Part shown: positions 50,453 to 59,250 of the stretch, piece after piece
Numbering within the stretch: the stretch's first letter is position 1
Layout of the letters: every line of letters starts with the position of its first letter
Origin: Streptomyces dangxiongensis
GTDB taxonomy: Bacteria > Actinomycetota > Actinomycetes > Streptomycetales > Streptomycetaceae
Assembly (NCBI RefSeq): GCF_003675325.1
Contig: NZ_CP033073.1
Coordinates: forward strand, 1,798,001-1,862,000
Length of the DNA: 64,000 bases
Direction: 5' to 3'
Notes under the pieces: model-generated
What the model saw: only the letters and a program-made list of their open reading frames with translations
The model's database searches: none
Told to the model about the DNA's origin: nothing
Position numbers and translations under genes: made by a program

Positions 50453-51727
50453 TCAGTGCCGTTCTTCGGGGGCGTCGGGGACGGTGCCGGGCAGGCAGAC
50501 GCACGGCAGCGGGCGGATGCCGTTGAACCCCTGGGTCGTGTAGCTGGTGGCGTAGGCGCCGGCGGAGAGGATCCAGACGGGGTCGCCGGAGGCGACGGAG
50601 CGGGGGACGGACACGGGGTGCCGGCCGCCGCCGTAGGCGTCGTCGCTGTCGCAGGTGGGCCCGGCGACGACCGCCCGGACACGGCCGGCCTCCGCGTGGT
50701 GGGTGGGGAAGACCAGGCGGTGCGTCACCTGGTCCATCTCGTACAGGCCGTTGAACTTGCCGCAGCTCAGGTAGAGCCAGTGCGCGTCCTCGCCGTCCGG
50801 CTGCCGGCGCCGGGTCAGCCGCAGGACGTGGGCGCGGACGGCACCGTGGTCGGCGACGAGGTGGCGGCCCGGTTCCATGACGAGGGCGAGGGGTGTGGAG
50901 GCGAGGCCGCGCAGGCGGTCGGTGCCTTCGCGGATGACGGTGAAGATCTTGTCGAGGGGCGGGTCGAGGGGGTTGCCGTGGCGGTCCCGGTAGCCGAGTG
51001 CGGGCAGACCGCCGCCGAGGTTGACGTGGTCGGGTACGATCCCCCGCCCGGCCAGCGCCGTCAGGGTCCCGGCGAGCGTGTCGAACGCCTCCTGCCAGGC
51101 CTCGCCGGTCATCTGCTGGGAGCCGACGTGCACGGACAGGCCGGCGGGGACGAGGCCGGCCGCGCGTGCCGTCCGAAGGACGAGTACGGCGTCGTCGGGG
51201 GTGCAGCCGAACTTGCGGTTCAGGCCCCACAGAGCGCCCTGCCCGCTGGTGGCGAGGCGGCAGAACACGCGGGCGCCCGGGGCGTGCCGGGCGATCGCGG
51301 TGACGTCCTCGACGCTGTCGGTGGCGAAGGTGCGGACCCCCAGGCGGTGGGCCTCGGCGATGTCGTGGTCGGACTTGACGGTGTTGCCGTAATGGATGCG
51401 GCCGGGTTCCGCGCCGGCGTGCAGCGCTTGCGTGATCTCGGCGGGGCTCGCCGCGTCGAACCCGGCCCCGCGGACGGCCAGGCTGCGCAGGACGTCGTCC
51501 ACGGGGCAGGCCTTGAGGGCGAAGCGGACGCGGGTTCCGGGCAGCTCGGCCAGCAGGGCGTCGTACTGGTGCGCTATGCCGGTGAGGTCGTAGACGATGC
51601 GGTCGGTCCCGGCGGTGGCCAGTGCGGCGGCGAGGGCGTCGCCGGGACTGTCACGAACCGCCGCCGCGCGGGGTCGGGTCGGCCGTGGCCGTGCGCGCGG
51701 GTCCTCGCGCCCCTGCGGGAGGCTCAT
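50453..51727 (-). CDS. Fold-type III PLP decarboxylase (ornithine/diaminopimelate family)
   Basis: A 424-residue enzyme. An alanine-racemase-like barrel carries the PLP lysine in VRFALKACPVDDVL, then PAEITQALHAGAEPGRIHYGNTVKSD, LSVHVGSQQ, HVNLGGGLPALGY (phosphate-binding) and VMEPGRHLVADHG. The C-terminal domain has VVAGPTCDSDDAYGG (the conserved Cys-Asp pair of the dimer active site) and YATSYTTQGFNGIRPLP. It decarboxylates a basic or acidic amino acid or a derivative; the substrate cannot be fixed by eye. ATG 51727 overlaps the DUF6271 stop (ATGA). Confidence 0.87.
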   Translation of the reverse strand: MSLPQGREDPRARPRPTRPRAAAVRDSPGDALAAALATAGTDRIVYDLTGIAHQYDALLAELPGTRVRFALKACPVDDVLRSLAVRGAGFDAASPAEITQALHAGAEPGRIHYGNTVKSDHDIAEAHRLGVRTFATDSVEDVTAIARHAPGARVFCRLATSGQGALWGLNRKFGCTPDDAVLVLRTARAAGLVPAGLSVHVGSQQMTGEAWQEAFDTLAGTLTALAGRGIVPDHVNLGGGLPALGYRDRHGNPLDPPLDKIFTVIREGTDRLRGLASTPLALVMEPGRHLVADHGAVRAHVLRLTRRRQPDGEDAHWLYLSCGKFNGLYEMDQVTHRLVFPTHHAEAGRVRAVVAGPTCDSDDAYGGGRHPVSVPRSVASGDPVWILSAGAYATSYTTQGFNGIRPLPCVCLPGTVPDAPEERH

Positions 51728-53013
51728 GTGCGGGCCGCCTCGACGAGTGCCGGCCAGGCCTCGGTCAGGGCGGCGAAGGCCTCGATGTCCGACTCGGCCT
51801 CGTCCAGCAACCGGTCGCGTTCCCCCGCGAGCCGCTCCGCGAAGGCCGCGTACCGGCCGCCGAGTTTGCGGTACGCCGTGTCGACGCGGTCGAGCCGCCA
51901 GACGTTCTCGGCCCGGTCCAGTCCGGTGCTTGCGCGCAGCAGGCCGGTGACGGTCTCCGGGCGGACGCGCAGGCCGGTGTCCAGGAGCCGGTCGCCCTCG
52001 GCGGCCATCCGGTCGTAGACGTGGTGGAAGTAGAGCATCGACAGCAGGAACTTCACGAACCGTCGCTGGTAGGCGGGGAAGCCGGTGCCGGTGCGGCGTT
52101 CGGGGGTGTGGAAGTTCTCGATGTGCCGGTTGTGCAGGATGCCGGGCAGTCCGGCGTCGTGGACGAGGTGGAGGAGGAAGTAGTCGCTGCCGATGGTGTC
52201 GGTGGCGGGCGGCAGCGGGACGCGTTCGTAGACCCCCCGGTCGAAGGCGACGTTGCACATGTCGACGCGCATGGGGTCGACCAGGGTGAGGGTGGAGCGG
52301 TCCCCGGTGAAGGGTGCGGTGCCGGCACCGGTGAACGACTCCTCGACCAGCGCGCGTCTGCGGTCCTCCGGCCAGTCGCCGGGCGCCCAGAGGCCGACCA
52401 CGTCGTGGTAGACGGTGTCGTCCAGCTCTCGTATCTCCGCGATGTCGACGGAGAGTTCGCCGATGAAGGAGGCCCCGGCCAGGGAGACCGGGCGGTTGGC
52501 GAGTGCCGGGTCGAGGTCGGTGCGGGTGACGGCGGCCGAGGCGTCGGCGGCGGGTCGGCCCAGCCAGGGCAGCTCGTGGTGGACGGGGAACACCGCCTCG
52601 TCGGCGTGCAGTTGGTAGGCGCTGTCGGAGTCCCTGCGGTGCACCGAGTGGCAGCCGAGGGACGCGGCCAGCAGGAAGGCGCGGTTGGTGCAGGCGCCGT
52701 AGGAGACGGCGGCCGGGAGCATCAGGCGGAGCAGACGGTCCCGTTCGGGCAGGCCGGCCCGCTCGATCGTCCGGCGCAGCCAGGCGCGTTGCCGTTCCTC
52801 GTCGAGGTGGTGGACGCTCACGCCGGGCTCCGGGGGCAGGGCGGCGACCGTGCGGGTGTGTCCGGCCCGGGTCCGCTCGTCGGCGGAGTCCAGGACGAGC
52901 AACTGGACGTCGGCGCCGAAGTGGCGTGCGGCGTGCACGGCTTCGGCGTGCACGGCGGTGATGGTGGGCGAGCAGGCCCGGTTGGTGGGCAGGGTGAGGC
53001 AGACGCGGTTCAC
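51724..53013 (-). CDS. DUF6271 family protein
   Basis: A 429-residue soluble protein: NRVCLTLPTNRACSPTITAVHAEAVHAARHFGADVQLLVLDSADE..., matching DUF6271. The start resembles a nucleotide-sugar-transferase strand-turn (LTLPTNR, VQLLVLDSAD), and RRDSDSAY at about residue 168 looks like a DxD-type metal/donor site. A GT-A glycosyltransferase-like role is possible but unproven. GTG 53013 overlaps the dioxygenase stop and its own stop overlaps the decarboxylase start, so the three are translationally coupled. Confidence 0.72.
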   Translation of the reverse strand: MNRVCLTLPTNRACSPTITAVHAEAVHAARHFGADVQLLVLDSADERTRAGHTRTVAALPPEPGVSVHHLDEERQRAWLRRTIERAGLPERDRLLRLMLPAAVSYGACTNRAFLLAASLGCHSVHRRDSDSAYQLHADEAVFPVHHELPWLGRPAADASAAVTRTDLDPALANRPVSLAGASFIGELSVDIAEIRELDDTVYHDVVGLWAPGDWPEDRRRALVEESFTGAGTAPFTGDRSTLTLVDPMRVDMCNVAFDRGVYERVPLPPATDTIGSDYFLLHLVHDAGLPGILHNRHIENFHTPERRTGTGFPAYQRRFVKFLLSMLYFHHVYDRMAAEGDRLLDTGLRVRPETVTGLLRASTGLDRAENVWRLDRVDTAYRKLGGRYAAFAERLAGERDRLLDEAESDIEAFAALTEAWPALVEAART

Positions 53014-54041
53014 CGGTCCCCTTCCGCGGGGGCCCAGGAGTCCAGACCGAGCAGCTTGCGCCCGAGGCCGTTCAGTTCGGCGGGGCCGTAGCGCAGGGCT
53101 TCGGGGGTGCGGGCGTCGCCGAGCAGGGTGGCGTTCCAGTCGGGGGTGGCGAGGGTGCGCCAGGACTCCACGCGGGAGTCGCGCAGGGTGGTGTGCTCCT
53201 CCAGCGCGGGCATCATCGACACGTACTGGACGGCTCGGACAGCGTTGTCAGAGACATTGGGCGCGACGCCGTGGGCGAGCAGTCCGTTGAAGATGAGCAG
53301 GTCGCCGGCCTGGAGGCCGGGGCGGACGACGGGGAACTCGGCGCGGTCGATCGCGGGCCGGACCGGGTCGCGGCCGGCCGGCCGGGCGACGCGCCATTCC
53401 TCGAAGCGGCGGAAGAGTTCGGGCGCGCACTGGAAGCCGCCGAGTTCGGGCCGGGTGTCGGTGAGCGCGATGATGCCCTGGACCCGTTGCGGCAGCACGG
53501 CGAGGGTGGTGTCGACGTCCCAGTGCAGTTCGATGTCGAAGCCCTCGTCGGTGGGTTCGATCAGGGAGCGTGAACGGGTGTGCCGGTTGGGCGGGTTGAG
53601 GTTGAGCCGGTCCAGGGTGACCCATAGTTCCTCGCTGTCCCAGACGTCCGTGAAGGCGTCGTGGACGCGGTGGTTCTGCCGGCTGTTCCACAGGAGCTGG
53701 TGGTGGTACGCCTCGACGAAGCCGTAGATGTAGAGGTGCCGGTCCAGTTCGGAGCGGAACTCCGGTTCGGTGTACCAGGTGTCGGGGCGGCCGGGGTCGA
53801 GGCCCTGGAACTCCCAGGCGAAGTCGAGCAGTGCCTTGGCCTCGCCGGGGGTGATGGCCTCGCGGACGACGACGTGGCCGTACGTCTGCCAGAAGGCGAG
53901 GTCCTCCTCGGACAGCACGCGCAGGGGCTGCGTCTTCTCGAGGTCGCGCAGGGGGGTGGGGGCGAGGTAGGTCTCGCCGTCGGCGCTGAAGTAGGGGCGG
54001 CCGGTCGCCGCTCGGTGCAGGTAGGGGGCGGGTGTCTGCAT
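53010..54041 (-). CDS. Phytanoyl-CoA dioxygenase (PhyH) family Fe(II)/2-oxoglutarate oxygenase
   Basis: A 343-residue oxygenase from ATG 54041 (GGAG eight bases upstream). The facial triad is seen in FDIELHWDVDTTLAVLP (His-x-Asp) and LIFNGLLAHGVAPNVSDNAVRAVQ (distal His), followed by the 2-oxoglutarate-binding Arg. PhyH enzymes hydroxylate or halogenate free or carrier-bound small molecules. It is the first gene of the operon and would oxidise the precursor or amino-acid substrate. Confidence 0.88.
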   Translation of the reverse strand: MQTPAPYLHRAATGRPYFSADGETYLAPTPLRDLEKTQPLRVLSEEDLAFWQTYGHVVVREAITPGEAKALLDFAWEFQGLDPGRPDTWYTEPEFRSELDRHLYIYGFVEAYHHQLLWNSRQNHRVHDAFTDVWDSEELWVTLDRLNLNPPNRHTRSRSLIEPTDEGFDIELHWDVDTTLAVLPQRVQGIIALTDTRPELGGFQCAPELFRRFEEWRVARPAGRDPVRPAIDRAEFPVVRPGLQAGDLLIFNGLLAHGVAPNVSDNAVRAVQYVSMMPALEEHTTLRDSRVESWRTLATPDWNATLLGDARTPEALRYGPAELNGLGRKLLGLDSWAPAEGDR

Positions 54042-54155
54042 GCGATCACTCCGGGGTGGAACGGGAACACCTTCGGGTCGGGCGTGAGACATGTGCCGGT
54101 GGCAAGCGCCGGGGCGCGGGAGGGCTACCGGGTTGCGCGGAAGAGGGGAAGGAGG

Positions 54156-54184
54156 GGGCCGCCCGCCGTGGGGGCGGGCGGCCC
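54156..54184 (-). terminator. 12-bp GC stem-loop after the GH3 gene
   Basis: GGGCCGCCCGCC (54156-54167) pairs with GGCGGGCGGCCC (54173-54184), 15 bp past the stop at 54199. It ends the leftward das-like operon. Confidence 0.8.
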
Positions 54185-54198
54185 GGTGCGGCCGTGGG

Positions 54199-55710
54199 TC
54201 AGCCGGCGACGACGGCCTCGGCCGCCGCCACGCCGCAGACGCGGGCGGCGCCGTAGGTGGCGATGTGCAGGGCGCCGCGGGGCGGGGCCTGCGGCAGGCC
54301 CATCTCGACCACCACGGTGTCGGGGCGGGCGGCGAGCAGGGTGTCGAGCGCGGAGCGCATCCAGTCGTGCCGGTGCGCGTCTCGGACGACGGCGACGATC
54401 CGGCGTCCGCCGGCCGCGGCGAGCACGGCGGCACCGGCGCCGTCGCCGGTGAAGGAGCCGGAGGTGCTGCCGGGCAGCAGCCGCTGGAGTTCGGCGGCGA
54501 CGCCCCAGGGCGTCTGGTCGCCGACGGCGATGTTCGGGGCGGGGTTGAACCGGGCGGTGTAGACGGGTGCGGTGACGGGTGCGGCGGCGCCGGCGCGGGT
54601 CACGTTCAGCGCGCGGCGGGCCGCGACCAGGCCGATCTCCGGGTCGGCCGGGGTCCGGTCCGCGTCACCGCGTGCCGCGGCGGTCCAGGCGGCCAGCGTC
54701 CGCACCCGGGCGGCCGCGTCGGCCAGCCGCTCCTCGGGCAGTGCACCGGAGCGTACGGCGGCCACGAGCGCGTCCCGGAGGTTGAGCACGGTGCCCTCGT
54801 CGCACAGGCCGCCGCCCACGCAGATGGCGTCGGCGCCGGCCGCGATCGCGAGGACCACGCCGTGCTCCAGGCCGTAGGTGCCGGAGATCGCGCGCATCTC
54901 CATGCCGTCGGTGACGATGAGGCCCTGGTAGCCGAGTTCGCCGCGCAGCAGCTCGGTGAGGATGCGCCGGGACAGGGTGCCGGGCCGGTCCCGGTCGAGG
55001 GCCGGGACGAGGATGTGGGCGCTCATGACGGCCCGGGTGCCGGCGGCGATCGCGGCGCGGAAGGGCGGCAGTTCGCGTGCGTAGAGGGTGTCGGCGTCGA
55101 CGTCGATGCGGGGTACGGCGTGGTGGGAGTCGACGTTGGTGTCGCCGTGGCCGGGGAAGTGCTTGGTGCAGGCGGCGACGCCGGTGGACTGCAGGCCCTC
55201 GACCCAGGCGGCGGTGTGCCGGGCCACGAGGTCGGGGCTCGCGCCGAAGGAGCGGACGCCGATGACGGGGTTGTCGGGGTTGGCGTTGACGTCGGCGGAG
55301 GGCGCCCAGTCGAAGTTGACGCCGCAGGCGGCCAGGCGCCGGCCCAGTTCGCGGGAGACGGCCCGGGTGAGGCCGGGGTCGTCGACGGCGCCGAGGGCGT
55401 GGTTGCCGGGGAAGGAGGAGCCGGTGCGCACGTCGAGGCGGGTGACGTCGCCGCTCTCCTCGTCGATGGCGACCAGGAGGTCGTCACGTTCGGCGCGCAA
55501 CTGGGCGGTGAGGGCGGTGACCTGCTCCTCGCTGACGACGTTGCGGCCGAACAGGGCGACGGAGGCGAGGCCCTCGCCGAGACGGCGGCGCACCCAGTCG
55601 GGGGCGGTGGTGCCGTCGAATCCCGGCTGGAGCACGGCGAGCGCGTCCCTGCCGAGGGTGTCGCCCGCGGCGGAGCCGCTGTCGGACGCGGTGGTGGGGA
55701 TGGTGGTCAT
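54199..55710 (-). CDS. dasD: GH3 beta-N-acetylhexosaminidase (DasD/NagZ-like)
   Basis: A 503-residue cytosolic glycoside hydrolase that would release GlcNAc from imported chitobiose-type sugars. Family 3 signatures are VAIDEESGDVTRL, FDWAPSADVNANPDNPVIGVRSFG, CTKHFPGHGDTNVDSH (the NagZ-type His loop) and YQGLIVTDGMEMRAI (nucleophile Asp). A C-terminal alpha/beta domain follows from about residue 370. ATG 55710 is chosen; ATG 55722 overlaps the permease stop and is an alternative. It is the last gene of the das-like operon, the position of dasD in S. coelicolor. Confidence 0.87.
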   Translation of the reverse strand: MTTIPTTASDSGSAAGDTLGRDALAVLQPGFDGTTAPDWVRRRLGEGLASVALFGRNVVSEEQVTALTAQLRAERDDLLVAIDEESGDVTRLDVRTGSSFPGNHALGAVDDPGLTRAVSRELGRRLAACGVNFDWAPSADVNANPDNPVIGVRSFGASPDLVARHTAAWVEGLQSTGVAACTKHFPGHGDTNVDSHHAVPRIDVDADTLYARELPPFRAAIAAGTRAVMSAHILVPALDRDRPGTLSRRILTELLRGELGYQGLIVTDGMEMRAISGTYGLEHGVVLAIAAGADAICVGGGLCDEGTVLNLRDALVAAVRSGALPEERLADAAARVRTLAAWTAAARGDADRTPADPEIGLVAARRALNVTRAGAAAPVTAPVYTARFNPAPNIAVGDQTPWGVAAELQRLLPGSTSGSFTGDGAGAAVLAAAGGRRIVAVVRDAHRHDWMRSALDTLLAARPDTVVVEMGLPQAPPRGALHIATYGAARVCGVAAAEAVVAG

Positions 55711-55718
55711 CGGGGGCG

Positions 55719-56549
55719 TCATCCCTTCACGGCGCCGTCGGTGAGACCGCTGACTGCCTTGCGTTGCAGGAAGATGAAGAGGATCAGGATGGGCAGCGCG
55801 AACAGGGACGAGGCGGCCATCGTGGCCCCCCAGTCGTCGCCGAAGGCGGTCTGGAACTGCGACAGCCACAGCGGGAGGGTCTGCTTCTCGACGTCCTTGT
55901 TGAGGATCAGGACGAGCGGGAACTCGTTCCAGGCGGTGACGAACCCGAACAGCGAGGTCGCCATCAGGCCGGGCGCGAGCAGCGGGAAGATCACCTTGAC
56001 GAAGGCCTGGAAACGGGTGCAGCCGTCGACCATCGCGGACTCCTCCAGCTCCTTGGGCACGGCGGCGACGTAGCCGCGGAGCGTCAGGATGGTCAGCGGA
56101 AGCACCATCATGGTGTAGAAGACGGTGAGCGGGACCAGGCTGTCGAGCATGTCGTTGTCGCGGACGAGCATGTAGATGGCGATGATCATGACCTCCCAGG
56201 GGGCCATCTGCGCCAGCATGAACGTCACGATGAGACCGCGCCGGCCCCGGAACCGCATCCGGGTGAGGGCGAACGCCGCGAACAGGGCGATGACGAGCGA
56301 GAAGAGCACCGACAGGACCGTGACGGTGACGGAGTTGAGGACCAGGGTCCAGAAGTGGTCCGCGTCGACGGCCTTCTCGAAGTGGGAGAGCGTGGCGTGC
56401 GTCGGGAACCACACCGGGTCGTCGGCGATGATGTCGCCGGTCGGCTTGAAGGCCGTCGCGAACATCCAGTACACGGGGAACACGAAGCCGGCGAAGAGGA
56501 CGACGGCGGTCGCGTTGGGCCAGATGCGGCCGATGAGCGAGCGCTTCAC
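55719..56549 (-). CDS. dasC: ABC sugar permease, DasC-like
   Basis: A 276-residue permease with six membrane segments. The EAA loop ELEESAMVDGCTRFQAFVKVIFPLLAPGL contacts the ATPase. The short cytosolic N-terminus and FKPTGDIIADDPVWFP are typical of MalG-type CUT1 permeases. GTG 56549 overlaps the DasB-like stop (GTGA). It imports chitobiose/GlcNAc-type sugars with the neighbouring DasA- and DasB-like proteins. The ATPase is not encoded here and is presumably a shared MsiK. Confidence 0.88.
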   Translation of the reverse strand: MKRSLIGRIWPNATAVVLFAGFVFPVYWMFATAFKPTGDIIADDPVWFPTHATLSHFEKAVDADHFWTLVLNSVTVTVLSVLFSLVIALFAAFALTRMRFRGRRGLIVTFMLAQMAPWEVMIIAIYMLVRDNDMLDSLVPLTVFYTMMVLPLTILTLRGYVAAVPKELEESAMVDGCTRFQAFVKVIFPLLAPGLMATSLFGFVTAWNEFPLVLILNKDVEKQTLPLWLSQFQTAFGDDWGATMAASSLFALPILILFIFLQRKAVSGLTDGAVKG

Positions 56550-57547
56550 AGCTCGTCCTCCTCTTGCTTGAGCACCATGCGCAGGTAGTACGAGGTGATG
56601 GCGAGCAGCACCAGGACGGTCAGGAAGGAGATCGCCGCGCCGAGTCCGAAGTGCTGGTTGCCGACGCCCTGGACGTAGGCGTAGATCGGCAGGGTCTCGG
56701 TGAGGTGGTCGGGGCCGCCCTCGTTCATGGCGAAGATCTGCGCGAACGACTTGAAGACCCAGATGACTTCGAGGAACGTCGTGGCGTACAGGAACGGCCG
56801 CAGGAAGGGCAGGGTCACGGAGGTGAAGTTCTGCCAGGAGCCGGCGCCGTCCAGGGAGGCGGCCTCGTACAGCTCCCTGGGGATCGTGGTGGTGGCGGCG
56901 TAGAGGTTGATCGCCACGAAGGGGATCGACTGCCAGACGATGAGCAGAGTGACCACGGCGAAGGTGGAGAACTGGGTCTCCAGCCAGTTGTGGTCGGCCA
57001 TGGAGTGCCAGCCGAGCTTGTCCAGCACCCAGTTGACGACGCCGAAGCGCTGGGCGAACAGCCACTGGTAGACGGTGGTCGCCGCGATGATCGGCATGGC
57101 CCAGGCGAGGACGAGGCCCACCATGAGCAGCAGCCGCATCTTGCTGCCGAGCCGGGCGAGCAGCAGCCCGATCAGGGTGCCGAACACCATGATCAGGACG
57201 ACGTTGACGGCGGTGAAGACGACGGAACGCTCGACGACGTGCCAGAACTCCCCGCCGGTCAGCACCTCCCGGTAGTTGTCGACGCCGTTCCACTCGGTGA
57301 GGTGCTGGATGAGCTGCCGCGGGTTGAGGTTCTGGAACGACAGCATGCCGTTCTTGACCAGCGGCCAGCCGAGCAGCACCAGGGTGGCCAGCAGCGCGGG
57401 CAGCAGGAGCAGGTAGGGGGCGGCGGCGGCGCGCCGGGACGGGGTCCCGGCCGAGGTGCGGTCCTCACCTGGCGGCGGGGCCGGTACCCCGGCCTTGCGG
57501 ACAGCGGGCTCCCCGGCCGTGTCCGTGCCTTCGGTCTGCACTGACAT
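56546..57547 (-). CDS. dasB: ABC sugar permease, DasB-like
   Basis: A 333-residue MalF-type permease. A 40-residue Pro-rich cytosolic start precedes APYLLLLPALLATLVLLGWPLV, then six membrane helices with the EAA loop IPRELYEAASLDGAGSWQNFTSVTLPFLRPFL. ATG 57547. It is separated from the binding-protein gene by 120 bp holding a strong hairpin, the usual way to keep binding protein in excess of permease. Confidence 0.88.
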   Translation of the reverse strand: MSVQTEGTDTAGEPAVRKAGVPAPPPGEDRTSAGTPSRRAAAAPYLLLLPALLATLVLLGWPLVKNGMLSFQNLNPRQLIQHLTEWNGVDNYREVLTGGEFWHVVERSVVFTAVNVVLIMVFGTLIGLLLARLGSKMRLLLMVGLVLAWAMPIIAATTVYQWLFAQRFGVVNWVLDKLGWHSMADHNWLETQFSTFAVVTLLIVWQSIPFVAINLYAATTTIPRELYEAASLDGAGSWQNFTSVTLPFLRPFLYATTFLEVIWVFKSFAQIFAMNEGGPDHLTETLPIYAYVQGVGNQHFGLGAAISFLTVLVLLAITSYYLRMVLKQEEDEL

Positions 57548-57630
57548 GAGTTGTCATCTCTTCCGTGGCCGTACGAACGACTTCCTCGGCCGTGCGCACG
57601 GCAACCGGGCCGTGCGCACGGCACAGGTGA

Positions 57631-57661
57631 GCCGGGGGCGCCGCCTCGTGGCGCCCCCGGC
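57631..57661 (-). terminator. 12-bp hairpin between dasA- and dasB-like genes
   Basis: GCCGGGGGCGCC (57631-57642) pairs with GGCGCCCCCGGC (57650-57661), directly after the binding-protein stop. Probably a partial terminator or mRNA-stabilising stem that sets the DasA:DasB ratio. Confidence 0.75.
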
Positions 57662-57667
57662 GCGGGT

Positions 57668-58948
57668 CTAGTTCTGCTGGGCCAGGCGCTTGTTGATCTC
57701 GCCCTCGACCTGCTTGGCGGCGTCCGCCGGAGACTTACCGTTGAGCACGGCGGTCATGTAGGACTTGATCGGGTTGGGGCTGTTCTCCACCGCGCCCCAC
57801 TCGGGGATCAGCGGGGTGGTGCCACCGGCGGCGGCGCCGGGAGCGGCGGCCTCGGCGACGGCGTTGCCCTTGAGGTTGCTCTCCAGGGCCTGCTTGTTCG
57901 GGATGACGCCGTTGAGCTTGGCCAGCTCGCCCTCGTACTGGTCCGACAGGGCGATCTTCAGGAACTCCTTGGCCAGGGCCTGCTTCTTGCTGCCCTGTGC
58001 GACGGCGAGGTTGGAGCCGCCGAGGAAGACGCCCTCGGGCTTGTCCGCGCTCTCGCCGGGGATGGTGAAGTAACCGAGGTCCTTCTCGATCGCCTTGTTG
58101 GCGGTGACGGCGGTGCCGGCCTCCCAGCCCATGCCGATGAAGGCGCCGGTCCTGCCCTTGGCGAAGACCTCGGCCTGCTGCGGGGTGGCCTCGTCCTTGT
58201 CCTTGGGGGCCTTGGAGTAGGAGGCGTACTTCTTGTAGATCTCCATGGCCTTGGCGACCTTCGGGTCACCGAGGTTGGAGACGTACTTGCCGCCGTCCTT
58301 CTTCACCAGGTCGGCACCCTGGCCGATGGTCAGGCCGTCGAAGAAGTACCAGTTCTGGCCGGGCAGGTAGAGCGGCTCGGCGTCGGTCTTCTTGCCGATG
58401 GTCTCCAGGTCCCGGAAGAACTCGTCCCGGGTCTTGGGGGTGTCCTTGATGCCGGCCTTCGCCCAGATCTTCTTGTTGTAGATGACCACGCGGTTGGCGA
58501 AGTACCAGGGGGCGGCGTACTGCTTGCCCTCGTAGACCGAGGACCGGGAGACCGACGGCGTCCAGTCGGCGCCGATCTCCTGCTTGAGGTCGCTCAGGTC
58601 GGCCAGGCCGCCGGTGGCCGCGTAGGCCGGGGTCTGGGTGTTGCCGACCTCCAGCACGTCCGGCGGGGTGGACTCGGAGAGGGCGGTGGTGATCTTCTGC
58701 TGGATCCCGTCCCACTTCTGCGTCTCGAACTTCAGCTTGGCGCCGGTCTTCTTCTCGAAGGCGGCCGTGACGTCCTTGGACCACTGGTCCGGCGTCGAGC
58801 CGTCCATCGCCCAGACCGTCAGGGTCTGCCCCTTGAAACTGTCCGGCCCCGCGTTCTTGCCGCTGTCGTCGCCGTCGTCTCCGCCGCACGCCGACACGGA
58901 GACCATCATGCCCGCGATCACGATCGCGGCCGCAAGCTTGCGCTTCAC
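57668..58948 (-). CDS. dasA: Sugar-binding lipoprotein, DasA-like
   Basis: A 426-residue CUT1 solute-binding protein. GTG 58948 follows GAGGAGG. The signal MKRKLAAAIVIAGMMVSVSACGG has a lipobox. Mature features include TLTVWAMDGSTPDQW, KLKFETQKWDGIQQKITTALSESTPPDVLEVGNTQTPAYAATGGLADLSDL, YLPGQNWYFFDG and GEINKRLAQQ. I recall the S. coelicolor DasA sequence as very similar throughout. It binds chitobiose-type sugars. The gene is divergent from the dasR-like gene, with dre-like sites between. Confidence 0.88.
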   Translation of the reverse strand: MKRKLAAAIVIAGMMVSVSACGGDDGDDSGKNAGPDSFKGQTLTVWAMDGSTPDQWSKDVTAAFEKKTGAKLKFETQKWDGIQQKITTALSESTPPDVLEVGNTQTPAYAATGGLADLSDLKQEIGADWTPSVSRSSVYEGKQYAAPWYFANRVVIYNKKIWAKAGIKDTPKTRDEFFRDLETIGKKTDAEPLYLPGQNWYFFDGLTIGQGADLVKKDGGKYVSNLGDPKVAKAMEIYKKYASYSKAPKDKDEATPQQAEVFAKGRTGAFIGMGWEAGTAVTANKAIEKDLGYFTIPGESADKPEGVFLGGSNLAVAQGSKKQALAKEFLKIALSDQYEGELAKLNGVIPNKQALESNLKGNAVAEAAAPGAAAGGTTPLIPEWGAVENSPNPIKSYMTAVLNGKSPADAAKQVEGEINKRLAQQN

Positions 58949-59042
58949 GCCACCCTCCTCAGGGATGCCACTAATCCCCCCACGCCCTCGGCGGTGACCT
59001 GCGTACGACGCTGTTGCACGTAGGGCTCGGGACCTGGCCACG

Positions 59043-59058
59043 AATGGTGTAGACCAGT
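59043..59058. promoter_or_regulatory. dre-like DasR operator 1
   Basis: AATGGTGTAGACCAGT matches the DasR-responsive element A(G/C)TGGTCTAGACCA(G/C)T at about 14 of 16 positions. It lies 95 bp upstream of the dasA-like start, where it should block transcription until GlcN-6-P releases DasR. Confidence 0.75.
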
Positions 59059-59066
59059 ACCGGGAG

Positions 59067-59082
59067 CTTGGCCTAGACCTTT
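59067..59082. promoter_or_regulatory. dre-like DasR operator 2
   Basis: CTTGGCCTAGACCTTT keeps the TGGnCTAGACC core but has poorer flanks. It is 24 bp from operator 1, about two helical turns, so the two may be bound cooperatively. Confidence 0.55.
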
Positions 59083-59182
59083 TGGAGTGTCAAGGGTGGT
59101 TCGGAAAGCCGGTCCGGGCCGTTACGAGAAAGACACCGGAGTGCGTCCATCCGCATTCGGCCGCGTTCGCCCGGACGGGCCA

Positions 59183-59198
59183 GTTGGACTAGACCATA
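59183..59198. promoter_or_regulatory. dre-like DasR operator 3
   Basis: GTTGGACTAGACCATA keeps TGG.CTAGACCA. It lies 53 bp upstream of the dasR-like start, suited to autoregulation. A TATAAC hexamer (59213-59218) sits downstream of it as a possible -10. Confidence 0.65.
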
Positions 59199-59250
59199 AG
59201 GCAGTTGGTCGCTATAACGGGAGCCCATCGACACAGCCGGGAAGGCAGGC

